Source: Gammaproteobacteria bacterium
GTDB taxonomy: Bacteria; Pseudomonadota; Gammaproteobacteria; Xanthomonadales; Wenzhouxiangellaceae
Direction of reading: 5' to 3'
DNA: 19,784 bases
Assembly (NCBI GenBank): GCA_003561495.1
Contig: PWWM01000060.1
Coordinates: 1-19,784 of the forward strand
In this document: positions 1 through 8,739 of the stretch, one piece after another
Numbering within the stretch: position 1 is the stretch's first letter
How the letters are laid out: each line of letters begins with the position of its first letter
Position numbers and translations under genes: made by a program
The notes under the pieces: model-generated
Seen by the model: the letters and a program-made list of their open reading frames with translations, nothing else
Databases searched by the model: none
What the model was told of the DNA's origin: nothing

Positions 1-1487
1 AGGTCAAGCTGGCGCCCACCGAGGAAGAAGACCCCGGCTTCAGCCTGCTCGATGCCCGATTCAACGTCATCCGCTACGTGGCCACGCCGGTGCGTTCGGC
101 CAATGCCGGTGGCGATGTGGTCGACCCGCGCTCGGGCGAGGTCATTCGCGGTCACATGAACATGTACCACGGTCTGGCCGAGCGCCTGCGGTGGTGGCTG
201 GTTGCACAGGTTGCCGCCGCCAACCCCGCATTCCGCACCAACACCCTGAGCGAAGAAGACCTGGGTGAAGCCCTGCGTTACGTGGTCTCGCATGAAATGG
301 CCCACGCCATGGGGCTGCCGCATAACCAGCGCGCCAATTTCGTCTTCCCGGTCGAAGAATTGCGTTCGCGTGAGTTCGTGGAGGAATGGGGCCACTCGGC
401 CTCATCGGTTGGTCGCACCCGCTACAACTATGTTGCGCAACCCGGCGATGACGTGCCCCCGGAACGGCGTATCGGCCTGTGGGATGAGTTCGCCATCATG
501 TGGGGCTACCGGCCCATCCCGGAAGCCACCACACCGGAAGAGGAACTCGAAACACTCAATCAATGGATCGTCGAGCGCGCCGACAAGCCCTGGTTCCGCT
601 CGGCCCTGCCACAGTTCGGTATGGATGTGGAGTGGGACCCGTACCGCATGACCGAGGGCATTTCCGATGACCCGGTCAAGGCGGCCGAGTACGGCATGCG
701 CAACCTGCGCAAGGCAACGGAGAATCTGGCCGACTGGGTACTCAGTACCGGTGATGATTTCTACGAGCTTGAAACCCACTACCTGCAGAATCTGACTCAG
801 TGGAACCGCTATGCCGAACATGCCGCAGCCGCTGTCGGTGGTTCATGGACCCATCACAAGCGTGTCGGAGAGGCCGGGCCGGTCTACACGCCCATCGAAC
901 CGGAGTACCAGCGAAAGGCCATGGTTTTTATCGATGAACATGTCTTGAGCACGCCGCAATGGGCGCTGGATGTGGACATGCTGCGTCGCCTGGAACATGC
1001 CGGCGCGGTCGAGCGAATTCGCGCCTACCAGGAACTGGCCGTGCAACGTCTGCTCAACCACGCTCGCCTGGCGCGCATGATCGAACACGAAGCGTTTCTG
1101 GGCGATGCCACCTATCGCCCGGCCGACATGCTCGACGATGCCCGCGCCATGGTCTGGAAAGAGCTGGGCAATGGCCAGTCCATCGACACCTGGCGGCGCA
1201 ACATGCAGCGGGCTTATCTGGAGCAGGCCCATTACCTGTTGCACCAGGTCGAATCCGAGCACTGGCAGCCGCCGGCTTCGGGCAACCTGCGGGTCAGCTC
1301 CAACGACGATCCGCCCCTGAATGCCGATTTGCATATCAGCCAGTCCGATATCCGCCCGTTGATCCGCGAGCAGCTCAGCCTGTTGCGGGATGAAATCGAT
1401 CAGGCCCTGGAAGCCGGCATCGATGACCGCATGACCCGCATTCACCTGGACGATGCCCGGCGCCGGGTCGAGGCCGCATTGAGATAG
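1..1487 (+). CDS. Zinc-dependent metalloprotease (DUF5117/DUF4953 type), 5' end outside window
   Basis: The reading frame is open from base 3 and has no start in the window, so this is the C-terminal ~495 residues of a longer protein. The GTG at 78 lies inside the conserved sequence and is not a credible start. Bases 291-326 encode HEMAHAMGLPHN, a metzincin-type zinc site (HExxHxxGxxH): two histidines and a third ligand histidine bind Zn2+, and the glutamate is the catalytic base. The stretch just before it (DPRSGEVIRGHM) and the later WDEFAIMWGY are also typical of the DUF5117/DUF4953 family of large exported metalloproteases of about 800-900 residues. Any signal peptide would lie in the missing part, so export is inferred from the family. 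The gene ends 3 bases from the convergent amine oxidase gene. The substrate is unknown. The family call is firm; a specific physiological role is not supported. Confidence 0.9.
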   Translation, partial: VKLAPTEEEDPGFSLLDARFNVIRYVATPVRSANAGGDVVDPRSGEVIRGHMNMYHGLAERLRWWLVAQVAAANPAFRTNTLSEEDLGEALRYVVSHEMAHAMGLPHNQRANFVFPVEELRSREFVEEWGHSASSVGRTRYNYVAQPGDDVPPERRIGLWDEFAIMWGYRPIPEATTPEEELETLNQWIVERADKPWFRSALPQFGMDVEWDPYRMTEGISDDPVKAAEYGMRNLRKATENLADWVLSTGDDFYELETHYLQNLTQWNRYAEHAAAAVGGSWTHHKRVGEAGPVYTPIEPEYQRKAMVFIDEHVLSTPQWALDVDMLRRLEHAGAVERIRAYQELAVQRLLNHARLARMIEHEAFLGDATYRPADMLDDARAMVWKELGNGQSIDTWRRNMQRAYLEQAHYLLHQVESEHWQPPASGNLRVSSNDDPPLNADLHISQSDIRPLIREQLSLLRDEIDQALEAGIDDRMTRIHLDDARRRVEAALR

Positions 1488-1496
1488 GAACTATCT
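1482..1496. other. Small palindrome spanning two convergent stop codons
   Basis: AGATAG-GAA-CTATCT is a perfect 6-base inverted repeat with a 3-base loop. It holds the TAG stop of the metalloprotease gene on the plus strand (1485-1487) and the TAG stop of the amine oxidase gene on the minus strand (1491-1493). It is too short and AT-rich to be a convincing terminator and no T-run follows on either strand. Confidence 0.5.
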
Positions 1497-2987
1497 TCGA
1501 GTCGGCAGTGCTTCCATCACTTCCCTGGCTGCACGCGCGCCCGAGCGCAGGGCGCCTTCGATGGTCGCGCTCAGGATGGTGGTGTGTTCACCGGCGAAGT
1601 GAACCCGGCCATGGGCTTGGCCCAGCTTTGGCAAGTGCCGGCTGATCTGACCCGGTGCGGGCACCGAATAGGCGGCTTTTGAATGCGGGTCGCCGCCCCA
1701 GTGGTGATAAAAGCCCTCGCCGGCATGCTTGCGAACGTCGGGATGGACCTTCTCGATCTGTCCAAGCACATAGTCGACCATGTTATCGCCCCGGTCGACC
1801 AATGCCTGTGAGCCGGCGCCGCGAACATGGCTCTCGAGCACTGCCGGGGTGTCCGGACCACCGGTCGCCGAGTAGGGTTGTGCGGCCACCTCTTCGATGG
1901 GTAGATCGGTCATGGCCGTACCGCTGACGCCATGGTCGAACCAGAAGCCGCGGTCGACCTCGAAATAGGTGCGCACGGTGTCGGCATAGTCGATGCCCGC
2001 GATGGCCGCGCGCTGGGCCGAAGGCAGCGCGGGGCTGAAATCGAATTGCTTGACGACCGGGGCCGGCGCGGTGCAGATGACCCGATCACATTCGAAGCTG
2101 ACGATCTCACCATCCTTTCTGGCATGCACTCTTGCACCGTTGTCATCCTGTTCGATGCCGGCCACTTCGTGAGAAAAATGGATGGTGCTTTCGAGGTGTT
2201 CGGCCATGGCTTTTGGCAAACGGTCATTGCCGCCGGCGATCACGAACGGTGCGCTGGCGCTGAACAGGCCGAAGCTCGACATGGCCGAAGCCAGCATGGA
2301 TCCGGAGTCAATGAAGGCGCCGAACCACTGGGTGGCGCCGATCAGCTCCACGGCTGCCGCTGAGGCCCCGTTGTTGCGCATGAACTCGGCCAGGGTCATT
2401 TCATCCAGCGCCAGCAGGGCCGGATCCTGCCAGCGGGTTTCATCATCGAAGCCCTCGGGCAGGTGTTTGAGAATGTAGCGTTCGACAATCCCCTGGGGTC
2501 CAAGCTTGCGTTCCGAGTCGGTCAGCTCATATGGCCACTTCGGTGGATCATCCGAATCGAGCACCAGGCGCTTGCCATGCAGGTGATACAGGGGTTTGAG
2601 CGGTGGCACGGCCCAATCGGCCCGTTGCAGGCCGAGTGCGTCGATATAGCGGTTGGCGTGGTCGTAGGATCCGGCCAGTCCGACGGCGCCGACCTCGGCG
2701 TAAAGGTCACCGGAAAACGGCGCTCTCAGCGTTTCGACCCGTCCACCGACCCGATCGCGTGCTTCAAGGACTTCGACGTGATGACCGGCCGCTTCCAGCT
2801 CCCAGGCCGCCGCCAGTCCGGCCATGCCGGCGCCAATGACCACGACCCGACCGGGCTTGTCGACGCCTTCCTTGCCGATTGCCCACACCGACCCCAGTGG
2901 CATGTACAAACTCAATGCAGCCAGGCCAGTACCCGTGCCGGCCAGGCGAAGAAAATGGCGTCTGTTCTGTTGTCGCGAATCGGTCAT
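1491..2987 (-). CDS. Tat-exported flavin monoamine oxidase family protein
   Basis: Predicted FAD-dependent amine oxidase of 498 residues, oxidising an amine or amino acid to the imine with H2O2 release; the substrate cannot be named. A twin-arginine signal (RRHFLRLAG, residues 9-17) and a hydrophobic segment ending near VWA (residue 36) indicate folded export by Tat. The dinucleotide-binding site follows: GAGMAG at 52-57, the ribose-binding Glu in LEAR at 75, then GGRVE. The C-terminal FAD motif FAGEHT...IEGALRSG is present. There is no cysteine at the usual covalent-FAD position, so the flavin is probably non-covalent. An upstream GTG start at 3011 is in frame, but the ATG at 2987 has GGAG six bases before it and places the Tat motif properly near the N-terminus. 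The gene stands alone, convergent with the metalloprotease. Confidence 0.88.
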   Translation of the reverse strand: MTDSRQQNRRHFLRLAGTGTGLAALSLYMPLGSVWAIGKEGVDKPGRVVVIGAGMAGLAAAWELEAAGHHVEVLEARDRVGGRVETLRAPFSGDLYAEVGAVGLAGSYDHANRYIDALGLQRADWAVPPLKPLYHLHGKRLVLDSDDPPKWPYELTDSERKLGPQGIVERYILKHLPEGFDDETRWQDPALLALDEMTLAEFMRNNGASAAAVELIGATQWFGAFIDSGSMLASAMSSFGLFSASAPFVIAGGNDRLPKAMAEHLESTIHFSHEVAGIEQDDNGARVHARKDGEIVSFECDRVICTAPAPVVKQFDFSPALPSAQRAAIAGIDYADTVRTYFEVDRGFWFDHGVSGTAMTDLPIEEVAAQPYSATGGPDTPAVLESHVRGAGSQALVDRGDNMVDYVLGQIEKVHPDVRKHAGEGFYHHWGGDPHSKAAYSVPAPGQISRHLPKLGQAHGRVHFAGEHTTILSATIEGALRSGARAAREVMEALPTRR

Positions 2988-3022
2988 GCCTTGCTCCCAT
3001 GAATTTTTCACTCTCCTTATTC

Positions 3023-3051
3023 ATCCTGAGCATGGCCTGCGGCTTTGTCAA
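3023..3051 (-). promoter_or_regulatory. Possible sigma-70 promoter of the amine oxidase gene
   Basis: On the minus strand a perfect TTGACA (3046-3051) is followed after 17 bases by CAGGAT (3023-3028), a half-matching -10. The start codon is 36 bases downstream. The -10 is weak, so the call rests mainly on the -35 and the spacing. Confidence 0.35.
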
Positions 3052-3068
3052 TTCTTCACTCCCTATTC

Positions 3069-3095
3069 GGATCATCGGGATCATCGGGATCCCCG
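3069..3095. repeat. Nine-base tandem repeat between genes
   Basis: Two copies of GGATCATCG and a diverged third, GGATCCCCG, lie in tandem with a 9-base period just after the stop of the beta-helix gene and upstream of the amine oxidase gene. The third unit contains GGGGATCC, which can pair weakly with itself. No T-run follows, so a terminator role is not supported. Confidence 0.55.
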
Positions 3096-3106
3096 GGTTC
3101 GTCATC

Positions 3107-4987
3107 CTATTCTTCAAATCGATCCGAAAAGATTGCATCGGTCAGGATCTGGCTTTCATAGGCGCCCATGTCCAGGCCGTCGCCGACCTGGCGGGCAAAA
3201 CCTGGACCGCGTTGGTCATGATCCGGTAGTGCACCAAAATCTTGACCTGCCTCGATGATCGGACTGGATTCCTGGGGCCGATGTGTCCTTCCACCGATGC
3301 CGCCATGGTTGGATAGAGGTCCCAGCTCAGGGTCTTCATCAAGGATGTTTCCAGCCAGATTGTTGAAAGTTGAGTCCTGGGCATTGGCAAGCAGCGAAGC
3401 AGCAACGTCACAGAAAGCGGGGCCACCGAAGATCTCATCAGGTGTGTTCTGGAAAACCGAGTTGATGACCTGGCATGTGTTCGCCTCAAAGCTGATGTGC
3501 ATCATGCCGCCGCCATACACGTCGGCCTCATTGTCCTTGAAGGTTGAGTAACTGATCTCGAGTTCGCCGTGGCCGCCCATGACCAAGCCGGCTCCGTGGG
3601 TGCCGGTATTGCCGGAAAGGGTGGAGTTTCGAACGGCCAGGCTTAAACCCGAGTCTCCGTACAAGCTCGAGAATATGCCGCCACCCTGGCCAGTGGCGGA
3701 GTTCCCGGATATTTCACTGTGCTCAATGGTCCCCTCGAATTCATCAATATCACTCAGGTCGATAAAAATCGCCCCGCCGCAAGTACTTTCATTATTGACG
3801 AAACTCGAATAGCTGACCCCCAGGGAGGGTGGTTCACCGATCACGGCCAGGCCGCCGCCACAACCTCCAGCGACATTGTCAAGAAATGTGGTCTGTTCTA
3901 GCTCCAGTGACGAAGAGCTGTTGGCTTCGACCAACAGGCCCGCTCCGAAGTCATCGGAGGTATTGGCCTCGAAACTTTGCCCCAGCACAGCAAGATTAGT
4001 GCCGGAAAGGTTGGCGGCGAAGCCGCCGCCGTACTCGGCATGATTCTGCTCAATGTCATTGTCCCTGATCTCGATGTCGCTGTTGGACGCTGTAATCAGG
4101 GCGCCACCGCCTGCGAATCCAGAAGAGTTTTCACGAATGGAGTTGTATGCGAAAGTCCCCTCAACAGAGGCAAGATTGGCGTATAGTGCGCCGCCGCGGC
4201 TATCCTCGTCGAGATTGTGATTGTTGACGAATGTGTTGTGCTTGATGGATAGGTCGCTGCTCAAGTCGTTGATGATCAAAAGGCCGCCACCGCCAGCACC
4301 ATTGGTTTCATTGTTTTTGAACTCGGAATGATGGATCTCGACAGGGCCGTCATCCAGAGATATTGCCAATCCACCTCCGGCATAAAGAGTGGCCACGTTA
4401 TCCTCGAACCGGCTGTTATGGATCTGAGCGCTTCCGCCGTCGACAGTTGGCATATGTAACGCACCCCCGCCTGCAGTACCCTTGTTGCCCGTGATCACCG
4501 AATTGTAGATCTCGAGATGCTTGGCCCGGCTTCTGACACCGCCCCCTTGTGAATCCGCACTGCCGCCGGTAATCGTCAGACCGTCGAGGACCAACCGGTC
4601 AACGCTGTCCATCACATCCAGAATCCGTTCCGTACCATTTCCGGCAATGGTGATCTGTTCATCGCCATCAATCGTCAGTGAATCCAGCGAATACGCTTCC
4701 AGATTCAATTCGTAAATCGTGCCGCTGAGACCGCCGAATTCGATGGTGACCTCATTTCCCGAAACGGGGCAGGCTCCATTCGGCACTCCCGTACTTGCCG
4801 TAATCAGCGCAGAGCGCAGCGTACATTCATTGGCGACGGTTCCCGGCGCCAGAGTGGTCACGGTAATCGTGTCCGCCTGGGCCCAGCCGGCCGACAAAAT
4901 GCCGCCGATGGCCAGCGTCAGCGGCGCCAGTTGTGGTTTGACCGATTGGCCGAGGCCATACTTCGCTGATTCAAGTGAATTTTTCAT
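3107..4987 (-). CDS. Secreted right-handed beta-helix (choice-of-anchor Q type) surface protein
   Basis: A 626-residue exported protein. The N-terminus has a long signal peptide ending AQA (about residue 38). After it comes CTLRSALITAS, which resembles the 'CSLREA' segment that opens many secreted beta-helix proteins. Residues ~90-520 are repeats of the type 'hxNSxhxxNxAxxxGGGhxh', rich in Asn and Gly, as expected for a right-handed parallel beta-helix or polymorphic outer-membrane-like fold. The region LGPLSNHGG...SPIIEAG...DQRG...GAYES is the choice-of-anchor Q signature. The protein ends in IFSDRFEE, related to the IF-x-DGFE tails of Xanthomonadales secreted proteins. No catalytic lyase residues are recognisable; adhesion or a structural surface role is a family-based guess. 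The ATG at 4987 has AGGA upstream. The gene is divergent from the sigma factor and carries the shared promoter-like element 48 bases upstream. Confidence 0.82.
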   Translation of the reverse strand: MKNSLESAKYGLGQSVKPQLAPLTLAIGGILSAGWAQADTITVTTLAPGTVANECTLRSALITASTGVPNGACPVSGNEVTIEFGGLSGTIYELNLEAYSLDSLTIDGDEQITIAGNGTERILDVMDSVDRLVLDGLTITGGSADSQGGGVRSRAKHLEIYNSVITGNKGTAGGGALHMPTVDGGSAQIHNSRFEDNVATLYAGGGLAISLDDGPVEIHHSEFKNNETNGAGGGGLLIINDLSSDLSIKHNTFVNNHNLDEDSRGGALYANLASVEGTFAYNSIRENSSGFAGGGALITASNSDIEIRDNDIEQNHAEYGGGFAANLSGTNLAVLGQSFEANTSDDFGAGLLVEANSSSSLELEQTTFLDNVAGGCGGGLAVIGEPPSLGVSYSSFVNNESTCGGAIFIDLSDIDEFEGTIEHSEISGNSATGQGGGIFSSLYGDSGLSLAVRNSTLSGNTGTHGAGLVMGGHGELEISYSTFKDNEADVYGGGMMHISFEANTCQVINSVFQNTPDEIFGGPAFCDVAASLLANAQDSTFNNLAGNILDEDPELGPLSNHGGIGGRTHRPQESSPIIEAGQDFGALPDHDQRGPGFARQVGDGLDMGAYESQILTDAIFSDRFEE

Positions 4988-5035
4988 CCTGATGAGTCCT
5001 GGTCGAGTTCACGTTTTTTGGTCTACTGAGCCTCA

Positions 5036-5064
5036 TACCGGAAAAAGTGCCGCTCCTGTGACAC
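5036..5064 (-). promoter_or_regulatory. Shared promoter-like element, copy 1 (beta-helix gene)
   Basis: Minus strand GTGTCA (5059-5064), 14 bases, TTTCCGGTA (5036-5044). Taking CCGGTA as the -10 hexamer gives a 17-base spacer. It sits 48 bases before the ATG at 4987 and within 75 bases of the sigma factor start on the other strand. Its spacer shares CAG...CTT ends with copy 4. It differs from the other three copies by one base in the nonamer. Confidence 0.6.
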
Positions 5065-5106
5065 AATTCATCGGACTCGGATGCTGTCGGCCATGGAGGG
5101 AACGAA

Positions 5107-5721
5107 ATGAGTCAGGGAAAGACCGGGCCTGATCCGGCTCACAGCGAGCGAATCACGGAAATGCTCGAAAGACTCTCGGACTCGCCAGATACGCTCAATC
5201 GGTTGATGGAGCGTGTTTATGACGATATCCGGCGTATCGCGCATTTCGAACAAGGCGCGATGAATGTGCCGAAAATTCAGACCACGGTGCTGGTCCATGA
5301 GGTCTTTCTGAAACTGTTCGGCCAGGAAATGCCGGAGATTCGCGATGAAAGTCATCTCAAGCGACTGACCGCACAGATCGTGCGTCATCTGATAGTCGAC
5401 CGGGTACGTACAGTCATGGCCCAGAAGCGGGGTGGTGGAGTCCACCACACCGCACTGGATGATTTGGGAGCCAGTCAGCCCGAACAGCAAGACATGGAAG
5501 CCGTGGTCGCTGTCGAGGAGGCGATCAGCAAGCTGGAACAGACCGACGAGCGTTTGGCCGAGATCGTGATCGGCACCTACTATGCCGGTTACACCGCGAC
5601 TGAGCTGGCTGAGATCACGGGCCGTTCCCGGCGCACCATTCAGCGTGATCTCAAGCGCGCAAGGGGCTGGTTGAAGCTGGAGATGGACCCTTCTCGATTC
5701 CCGGGCGGTGCTTCGACGTAA
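5107..5721 (+). CDS. ECF RNA polymerase sigma factor, TIGR02999/ECF43-like
   Basis: A 204-residue cytoplasmic sigma factor. Region 2 (about 20-105) contains VLVHEVFLKL (61-70), equivalent to the end of region 2.2 in other ECF sigmas. The four residues that should be the acidic DAED motif are Q58-T59-T60-V61 here, without any negative charge. Region 4 carries a helix-turn-helix (ATELAEITGRSRRTIQRDLKRA, about 164-185) that reads the -35 element. The family is typically encoded next to a Ser/Thr kinase and lacks an anti-sigma factor, as seen here. For EcfP of Vibrio and EcfK of Xanthomonas, phosphorylation by the partner kinase is the known or proposed activating step; applying it here is inference. 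The ATG is preceded by GGAGGG with good spacing. The gene converges on the kinase gene 40 bases away and is divergent from the beta-helix gene. Confidence 0.9.
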   Translation: MSQGKTGPDPAHSERITEMLERLSDSPDTLNRLMERVYDDIRRIAHFEQGAMNVPKIQTTVLVHEVFLKLFGQEMPEIRDESHLKRLTAQIVRHLIVDRVRTVMAQKRGGGVHHTALDDLGASQPEQQDMEAVVAVEEAISKLEQTDERLAEIVIGTYYAGYTATELAEITGRSRRTIQRDLKRARGWLKLEMDPSRFPGGAST

Positions 5722-5738
5722 ACCGGGTTAGCCACATC

Positions 5739-5751
5739 ATCAGTTACTGAT
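5739..5751. other. Short palindrome between convergent sigma and kinase genes
   Basis: ATCAG-TTA-CTGAT is a perfect 5-base inverted repeat with a 3-base loop in the 40-base gap between two convergent stop codons. It is too weak to call a terminator. The other convergent junction in the window (1482-1496) has a similar one. Confidence 0.4.
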
Positions 5752-5761
5752 CGGGCCGGGA

Positions 5762-8674
5762 TCAATAAGGCTCGCCCGAGTCTGCTTCGACGATTTCCTG
5801 CCAGTGCAGTTTTTTCCTGGTCACCGCCTGTTGTGTTGTCCGGGTATCCCAGCTTTTATAGAATTCGGCGAGTGCCTGCGCTGTCGACCGGGTCCGGACA
5901 TGATCCTCGCCGAGTGCCGATCGCATGATTTCGTAGGCTTCAAGCAAGAGTTCTTCGCCCGCCTCGAAGTCCGCGATGACGGCAAGTGTTCTGGCATATT
6001 CACTCATGTGACTGGCCAGGCGCCAGTGATCCGGAGGAAGCGCCTTGCGCGCCAGATCGACTGATCGGCTCCCCAGCTCCTCGGCTTTGACGATCTCGCC
6101 GCTGTCACGAAGGTTTGCGGCGTGCTCACTCATGGAAAGTATCGTTTGCGGGTGTTGCTCACCCAGTTGTTCGCGGCGCGACTTCAGTACTTGCGTCGTC
6201 AGCTCAAGGGCTTCCTCGGATCTGTCGTCATGGCGCAGCACCTGGCTCAGGGAACTCATTGATACCAGGGTCAAGGGGTGAGCCTCGCCAAGCGACTGTA
6301 GTCGCTCCTCGAGCACTTTGCCGATGCAGCTTTCCGCAGCCTCCAAATTGCCCTGCAAGCGCTTCAATACACCGATATTGTGCAGGGTGGACAGTGTGTC
6401 GGGATGCGATTCGCCGGACACCCGTCGGTAAGATTCAAGGGCTTCCCGGTAATATTGCTCCGCGATAGTCAGTTCGCCGAGAATATGATGCAGTACGGCC
6501 TGGTTGTTGATCGACATCAACGTATCCGGATGGTCATTGCCCAGCACCTGCCTGCGTCCCTCGAGTGCCTCTGTGTAGTAGCCTCGCGCCTCCTCCATTC
6601 TTCCCATACGACGCATCAGAACGCCCAGATTGTTGATGGCGAGCAGTGTGCTGGGATGGTCGTCACCTAATAGCTCGCGCCTTCCCTGGACGGCCTGGCG
6701 GAAATAAAGCTCGGCCTGTTCATATTCCGCCTGGCGCAGTTTGACAACACCGATATCCAGAATCGAGTCCAGGGTTTGGGGATGGTCTTCTCCCAACACC
6801 TGGCGTCTTGCCTCCAGCACCGTTCTGAAGTTTTCTTCTGCGCGCTCGAAATCTCCCCTGGATTGTTGCGCCAGAGCCATATTCCGTTTCGAGTTCAGGG
6901 TGTCCGGATGTTCCGCTCCGAGTACACGTTTCCGACCTTCCAGGGCTTTGCTCAACTTCAGCTCGGCACTTTCGGGATCTCCGAGACTGGTCAGCAACAG
7001 GCCAAAGTGGTGGAAAGCGCTCAGCCGCACGGGATCATTCTCATCGGCATGCGCATCAACGAGCTCGAGGACAGTGTCCTGTGTGGGTTCGGCCTCTTTG
7101 AGAAGTCCCAGGGCGCGACGGCTGGTGGCCAGGCTCTGAAGCAAGCGGGCCTGAACCAGGGGTTGGCCCACAAAGGTCTGGTCAATCGCCAGCTCCGTGG
7201 GTTCGAACAGATGCAGGTCAAGCAAATCGCGCATGACGCTGGTAAAGTCAATCTCGTGAAAGTCAGTTTCGGAAACCGATCCCTCGCCGGTGCCCAGCCT
7301 CTGTCTGAGGTCACCGGCCATGGCAATCACGTCGACCTCATCGAGCTGCCGGGTCTGGAAGGAGACGACCTGTTCCAGTTCCTGCGCCTGTCGTTCGGCT
7401 CTCTCTCGTTCATTTTCAGCCTGAACGTAAAGTATGGAAGTAGCGGTCAAGCCTCCGCCCAGCATGATCATGATCACGGCCAGGCTCGCGGTCAATGAGC
7501 GATTCCGCCGCATCGCTTTTCCCAACCGATTGGCCGGCGTCCCGGGCAAGACTCGAAGTGGTTGATGATCAAGAAAGCGATCGATCTCTGCTTGCAGATC
7601 GGACACTGAAGTGTATCGTTCGCCGGGTTCAGGCGCGCATGCCTTGCCTATAATGGCAGCAAGCTCCCGCCCGCGGGCATATCGGCTGGTCAGGTCCTGG
7701 ATCAGGCGCTCAAGTTTGTCGGCGTCATGAGGTGAATGGCCGCCCAGTAACCAGGCCATCAAGGCGCCCAGCGCCCATACATCACTGTGAGTGGTGATCA
7801 ATCTGCCTTCACGTTGCTCCGGAGAAGCGAATGCAGGCGTCAATGCGGCGATGCCGCCGGATTCATCGGGACCAGCCTCCAGCAGGCGGGCCACACCGAA
7901 ATCCATCAGTTTCACCCGCCCGTCGGGCGTGATATGAATGTTGGCGGGCTTGATATCACCGTGAACAATCAGGCGCTGATGGGCATGGGTGACGGCTTCG
8001 GCAACCTCGCAGAATAGCCGGAGCCGTGCTTCAAGGTTGACATCCTCACGGTCGAACCACTGTTCCAGGCTTTCGCCTTCGACCCATTCCATAACCAGAA
8101 ACGGCTCATCGTCATCAGTCACTCCGGCATCGATCAGCCGGGTGATGCCGGGATGGTCCAGTTTCGCCAATAGTTGGCACTCATGGCGCAGATGGTCGGC
8201 CAGGGCGGGCCGGCGAGAACCGATCAGCTTGATGGCGACATCCATCTCGAACGCGCCGTCGGCGCGCTCGCCACGGTAGACCTTGCCCATGCCGCCGGCC
8301 CCCACATAAGAATGGATCCGCCAGGGCCCGAGACGGGTCCCCGGCTCCAGATCCGGAGTGGGCAGCCGATTGGCGCTGTCGAGCAATTCCTCGGCAACAG
8401 GCGCGGGAGAGTGAGAAAACAGGCTTGTCGTGGTCCGGCTTTCCCTGGCCAGGGTCTCGAACCAATGGGCAAGACGGGGGTATTTTTCCCTGACCCGGCC
8501 GACAAACGACTCCTTCTCATCAGCAGCATCCAGCACAAGATACTGATTCAGTAGCTGATTCAGAGCCCGGCGCCTGGCCGCAGTCAATCGGAGTGCTGCG
8601 TTCTTCGAGATAGACATCCTCCCTTGACTGGTTGCAGTCAGTAATGGTTGACTGCATGAATCCCAGCCAAGCAT
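5762..8674 (-). CDS. Membrane Ser/Thr protein kinase with C-terminal TPR sensor region
   Basis: A PknB-like kinase of 970 residues. The kinase domain (about 115-370) shows the glycine loop GAGGMG (125-130), the ATP-binding Lys in VAIKLIG (149), HGDIKPAN (238-245) with catalytic Asp240, DFG (258-260) and SPEQ (284-287) in place of APE. The HRD arginine is Gly, so it is a non-RD kinase. One membrane helix (about 393-417) follows the basic KAMRRNRS, placing the kinase in the cytoplasm and the rest in the periplasm. A charged, probably coiled-coil stretch precedes about ten TPR units of 42 residues (505-929), most ending HPxTL, as in TPR_10/TPR_12 proteins. I chose ATG 8674 for its AGGA five bases upstream; ATG 8617 (GGGAGG directly abutting) and GTG 8692 are alternatives. 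The neighbouring sigma factor is its likely substrate. Confidence 0.9.
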   Translation of the reverse strand: MLGWDSCSQPLLTATSQGRMSISKNAALRLTAARRRALNQLLNQYLVLDAADEKESFVGRVREKYPRLAHWFETLARESRTTTSLFSHSPAPVAEELLDSANRLPTPDLEPGTRLGPWRIHSYVGAGGMGKVYRGERADGAFEMDVAIKLIGSRRPALADHLRHECQLLAKLDHPGITRLIDAGVTDDDEPFLVMEWVEGESLEQWFDREDVNLEARLRLFCEVAEAVTHAHQRLIVHGDIKPANIHITPDGRVKLMDFGVARLLEAGPDESGGIAALTPAFASPEQREGRLITTHSDVWALGALMAWLLGGHSPHDADKLERLIQDLTSRYARGRELAAIIGKACAPEPGERYTSVSDLQAEIDRFLDHQPLRVLPGTPANRLGKAMRRNRSLTASLAVIMIMLGGGLTATSILYVQAENERERAERQAQELEQVVSFQTRQLDEVDVIAMAGDLRQRLGTGEGSVSETDFHEIDFTSVMRDLLDLHLFEPTELAIDQTFVGQPLVQARLLQSLATSRRALGLLKEAEPTQDTVLELVDAHADENDPVRLSAFHHFGLLLTSLGDPESAELKLSKALEGRKRVLGAEHPDTLNSKRNMALAQQSRGDFERAEENFRTVLEARRQVLGEDHPQTLDSILDIGVVKLRQAEYEQAELYFRQAVQGRRELLGDDHPSTLLAINNLGVLMRRMGRMEEARGYYTEALEGRRQVLGNDHPDTLMSINNQAVLHHILGELTIAEQYYREALESYRRVSGESHPDTLSTLHNIGVLKRLQGNLEAAESCIGKVLEERLQSLGEAHPLTLVSMSSLSQVLRHDDRSEEALELTTQVLKSRREQLGEQHPQTILSMSEHAANLRDSGEIVKAEELGSRSVDLARKALPPDHWRLASHMSEYARTLAVIADFEAGEELLLEAYEIMRSALGEDHVRTRSTAQALAEFYKSWDTRTTQQAVTRKKLHWQEIVEADSGEPY

Positions 8675-8739
8675 CACTTTCCTCACAGGCACAGTCTATC
8701 AAGGCCTATTCGCCCATGCTCCCTCCTGAACCAATTCCT

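Noticed and set aside
661..672. TTTCCGATG in the metalloprotease gene as a fifth element copy
   Set aside because: It is inside coding sequence, one base off, and lacks the RTGKCR box 14 bases upstream.
5065..5106. Autoregulatory copy of the TTTCCGATA element in front of the sigma factor gene
   Set aside because: No nonamer on the plus strand here; the kinase, second Lcl and prpD upstream regions were also checked without a match.
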